A stretch of 10,439 bases of DNA from an uncultured Collinsella sp. (lineage in GTDB: Bacteria > Actinomycetota > Coriobacteriia > Coriobacteriales > Coriobacteriaceae): positions 1-10,439 of the forward strand of contig CABUVB010000052.1 of the NCBI GenBank assembly GCA_902494815.1, in the 5' to 3' direction. The translations under genes and the position numbers were made by a program. Below the pieces are notes generated by a model. That model did not search any database. It was not told the DNA's origin and worked only from the letters and a program-made list of their open reading frames with translations. How positions within the stretch are numbered: the stretch's first letter is position 1; every line of letters starts with the position of its first letter. Of the stretch, positions 8,755-10,439 are shown piece by piece.

Positions 8755-8778
8755 AGAGGGTCGCTTGCGGCCCTCTTT
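8755..8778 (+). terminator. Terminator-like hairpin between amidohydrolase and kinase genes
   Basis: A 9-bp stem with one U-G pair (agagggtcg 8755-8763 with cggccctct 8768-8776) has a cttg loop and is followed by a short ttt-att tail. It lies 58 bases after the amidohydrolase stop and 36 bases before the kinase start. It probably ends the amidohydrolase transcript. If a kinase promoter lies just upstream, it would instead be a 5' leader hairpin capable of attenuation. Confidence 0.6.
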
Positions 8779-8802
8779 ATTGCTATGGGGTGCGTCAGTA
8801 AG

Positions 8803-8808
8803 AAGGAG
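8803..8808 (+). promoter_or_regulatory. Ribosome binding site fixing a GTG start for the kinase
   Basis: aaggag is separated by six bases from GTG at 8815. The in-frame ATG at 8809 directly abuts the site with no spacer, and the ATGs at 8746 and 8785 have no such site. The one at 8746 also lies within the palindrome upstream of the hairpin. Confidence 0.75.
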
Positions 8809-8814
8809 ATGACG

Positions 8815-10200
8815 GTGGATCTCAATAGGCTGATTCTAGGCAAGAGCTACAACTCTACCAAGGTCTTTCGTACCGCTCAGCATGTGGTTCAAGCCATCTT
8901 GCTCGGTATTGTCGTCCCGCTGCTTATCCTGCTGCTCATCTGGGATCTAACCGATAATCCCAATCCCGTTCCGGCCGTTGTCGTCATTGCCGGCTTGGTC
9001 ATGCTGTGCTTCTTCTTCTCGTACGTCTTTGTCGTTCCCGACGACCTCACATCGAGCGCAACCGACCGCACGCTCGCCATCGCTTCAAAAATATTCGCCT
9101 ATACGTCGCGCGGCCTTACGCCCGAAGCTGCCTTGGGCGCCTCTAAGATCATCCTGTCTGAAACTATCGCCTCTGCCATCTGCTTTACCGACGGCAAGCA
9201 GGTGTTGGCGAGCTGGGGCGAGGACTCGGCAAAATGCCCCGCGGGCACCCCGGTGGTACTGCGGACTACGCTCAACGTGATCAACAGCGGCGAGCAAAGC
9301 GTGTTCTCGCGCGATGCCTCGACCGAGACGGGTGGCTACTTTCCGCGCCTGCGCGCCGGTATTGTCGCACCGCTTACCGTGCGCGGGCATTGCGTGGGCA
9401 CGCTCGAGCTGTATTATCCCCGTCTGAGCAGCATCGATATGCGCCAGACGGCGCTTGCCTCGGGCTTTGCCGACCTCATTTCCACGCAACTTGCGAGCTT
9501 TGAGCTCGAGCGCCAGGACGAGCTTACGGCCCGCGTGGAGCTGCGCGCCTTGCAATCGCAGGTCGATCCTCATTTTCTGTTTAACACCATCAGCACCATC
9601 GTGTCGCTCGTACGTACCGAGCCGGACAAGGCCAGGTCGCTGCTGATTGACTTTTCCAATTACTACCGTCAGACGCTTTCTGATTCCGATACCCTCACAA
9701 CGCTCGAGCACGAGGTGGAACAGGGCACTCGCTATATCAATCTTATGCAGGCTCGTTATGGCGACGGTCGTCTGCGCGTCTCGGTCGATATCGACTTTGA
9801 GGTGCGCGATTGCATGGTACCGCCGTTTATCTTGCAGCCGTTGCTCGAAAACTGCATCAAGCACGCGCAGCGCGAGACCGAGCCGCTTTCTATTCATGTT
9901 AGGGCTTTCGAGACCGATGACGGTTTGGAGATCATCGTCGAGGACGATGGCATCGGTATGAGCGAAGAAGTCTGCGCGCATCTGTTTGAGCAGCATCGCC
10001 GAGAGGAGCCCGAGAGCATTACCGCCGACGGCTCCATCAAACGAGGCTGCGGCTTGGCGCTCTTCAACGTGCTTCAGCGCATCCATTTCTTTTACGGAGA
10101 AGATTCTGGCATGCGCGTGAAGTCCCAGGAGGGCGTTGGCACGCAGGTCATCGTCGAGCTGAACGGCGAGCCGCATGAGCCGGCGCCGTTGACGGCGTAG
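8815..10200 (+). CDS. LytS/YpdA-type sensor histidine kinase
   Basis: Membrane sensor of 461 residues that should phosphorylate the regulator encoded next. Two hydrophobic helices (about 23-43 and 53-74) are followed by a GAF-like sensory region (about 85-230). The His_kinase (PF06580-type) segment LRALQSQVDPHFLFNTIS comes next, with phospho-acceptor His253. The ATPase domain shows the N-box PPFILQPLLENCIKHA (Asn346), VEDDGIGM (Asp378) and the glycine loop RGCGLALFNV (410-419). The usual 5TM-type LytS sensor domain is absent, so ligand sensing probably falls to the cytoplasmic GAF-like part. A GTG start at 8815 is preferred on ribosome-binding-site spacing; longer N-terminal versions begin in the terminator-like region. 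Codon bias is weaker than in nifJ, arcC or the amidohydrolase gene, as expected for a lowly expressed regulator. The stop is 38 bases from the regulator start, so the two are probably one transcript. Confidence 0.92.
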   Translation: MDLNRLILGKSYNSTKVFRTAQHVVQAILLGIVVPLLILLLIWDLTDNPNPVPAVVVIAGLVMLCFFFSYVFVVPDDLTSSATDRTLAIASKIFAYTSRGLTPEAALGASKIILSETIASAICFTDGKQVLASWGEDSAKCPAGTPVVLRTTLNVINSGEQSVFSRDASTETGGYFPRLRAGIVAPLTVRGHCVGTLELYYPRLSSIDMRQTALASGFADLISTQLASFELERQDELTARVELRALQSQVDPHFLFNTISTIVSLVRTEPDKARSLLIDFSNYYRQTLSDSDTLTTLEHEVEQGTRYINLMQARYGDGRLRVSVDIDFEVRDCMVPPFILQPLLENCIKHAQRETEPLSIHVRAFETDDGLEIIVEDDGIGMSEEVCAHLFEQHRREEPESITADGSIKRGCGLALFNVLQRIHFFYGEDSGMRVKSQEGVGTQVIVELNGEPHEPAPLTA

Positions 10201-10238
10201 CACGCGGTTGGATTGAGAGAAAAAGAGGGGAAGCACAT

Positions 10239-10439
10239 ATGTCCGAAGGCTGGAACATCTTGGTGGTTGATGACGAGCCTCCCATTAGGGCTGAGCTACG
10301 CTATCTGTTGGAAAAGGATGCGCGTGTGGGTCAGATTGCCGAGGCGGGCAATGTCACCGAAGCCGTGGAGTCGATTCTGTCGAACAAGCCCGACGTGCTG
10401 TTTTTAGACATTACCATGCCCGGTCGCTCGGGAATTGAG
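10239..10439 (+). CDS. Response regulator, receiver domain (3' end outside window), probably LytTR family
   Basis: The first 67 residues of a CheY-like receiver domain are visible, and the frame is open to the last base. VVDDEPPIR gives the acidic pair Asp11-Asp12, and LDITMPGRSGIE gives the phospho-acceptor Asp57. The ribosome binding site agagggg (10224-10230) lies 8 bases upstream of the ATG. The preceding gene is the cognate LytS-type kinase, and such kinases nearly always pair with regulators that carry a C-terminal LytTR DNA-binding domain. That domain is beyond the window, so the family is inferred from context and from the receiver sequence style. Confidence 0.9.
   Translation, partial: MSEGWNILVVDDEPPIRAELRYLLEKDARVGQIAEAGNVTEAVESILSNKPDVLFLDITMPGRSGIE

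Noticed and set aside
8746..8814. Longer kinase N-terminus starting at ATG 8746, 8785 or 8809
   Set aside because: 8746 lies in the palindrome upstream of the terminator-like hairpin with no ribosome binding site. 8785 has no suitable site, and 8809 directly abuts the aaggag. GTG 8815 has ideal spacing.
7371..8843. Minus-strand open frame of 490 codons opposite the amidohydrolase gene
   Set aside because: Antisense shadow; the sense strand has all expected metal ligands and a good ribosome binding site.
9085..10236. Minus-strand open frame of 383 codons opposite the histidine kinase gene
   Set aside because: Antisense shadow of a clear kinase; no recognisable domain.

Overview
The window looks like a chromosomal segment from a GC-rich, strictly fermentative anaerobe. 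The best guess is a gut Coriobacteriia (Actinomycetota) of the Collinsella type. This rests on the oxygen-sensitive single-chain pyruvate:ferredoxin oxidoreductase, the strong C/G-ending codon bias with GAG, AAG and GGC dominant, clear AAGGAGG-type ribosome binding sites, and the style of the intergenic repeats. The genus is an inference and was not tested by any search.

Layout, left to right. (1) Positions 1-2673 hold the 3' three quarters of nifJ, which makes acetyl-CoA and reduced ferredoxin from pyruvate. It ends at a strong terminator nested at the exact centre of a 125-nt interrupted palindrome. (2) Positions 2809-3328 are a non-coding stretch. Its left part is GC-rich and its right part is AT-rich, with several short repeats that probably carry the promoter region of the next gene. 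(3) Positions 3329-4291 encode carbamate kinase (arcC), followed by a rho-independent terminator. (4) Positions 4399-4483 hold a REP-like cluster with three copies of a GTCATTGGGGAC core. It fills the space between arcC and a convergent gene and contains that gene's stop codon. (5) Positions 4480-5481 (minus strand) encode a membrane-anchored C39-type cysteine peptidase-like protein with a long basic, low-complexity N-terminal region. (6) Positions 5482-5835 are a divergent intergenic region with hairpins in the leader of the next gene. (7) Positions 5836-7287 encode an APC-superfamily amino acid permease, and 7419-8696 a metal-dependent amidohydrolase. They probably form a transport and hydrolysis pair. 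(8) Positions 8738-8778 hold a perfect 15-nt palindrome and a terminator-like hairpin. (9) Positions 8815-10200 and 10239-10439 (cut by the window end) encode a LytS/YpdA-type histidine kinase and its response regulator.

The genes fit an amino-acid and pyruvate fermenting lifestyle. PFOR oxidises pyruvate, carbamate kinase makes ATP from carbamoyl phosphate, and the permease and amidohydrolase probably import and open an amino-acid-derived substrate. The two-component system next door may control that import. No mobile element with a transposase, CRISPR array, tRNA or rRNA was seen. I find no compelling evidence of a wholly new system. The most unusual items are the palindrome around the nifJ terminator, the REP-like cluster, the permease/amidohydrolase pair of unknown substrate, and the palindrome plus hairpin ahead of the kinase gene.
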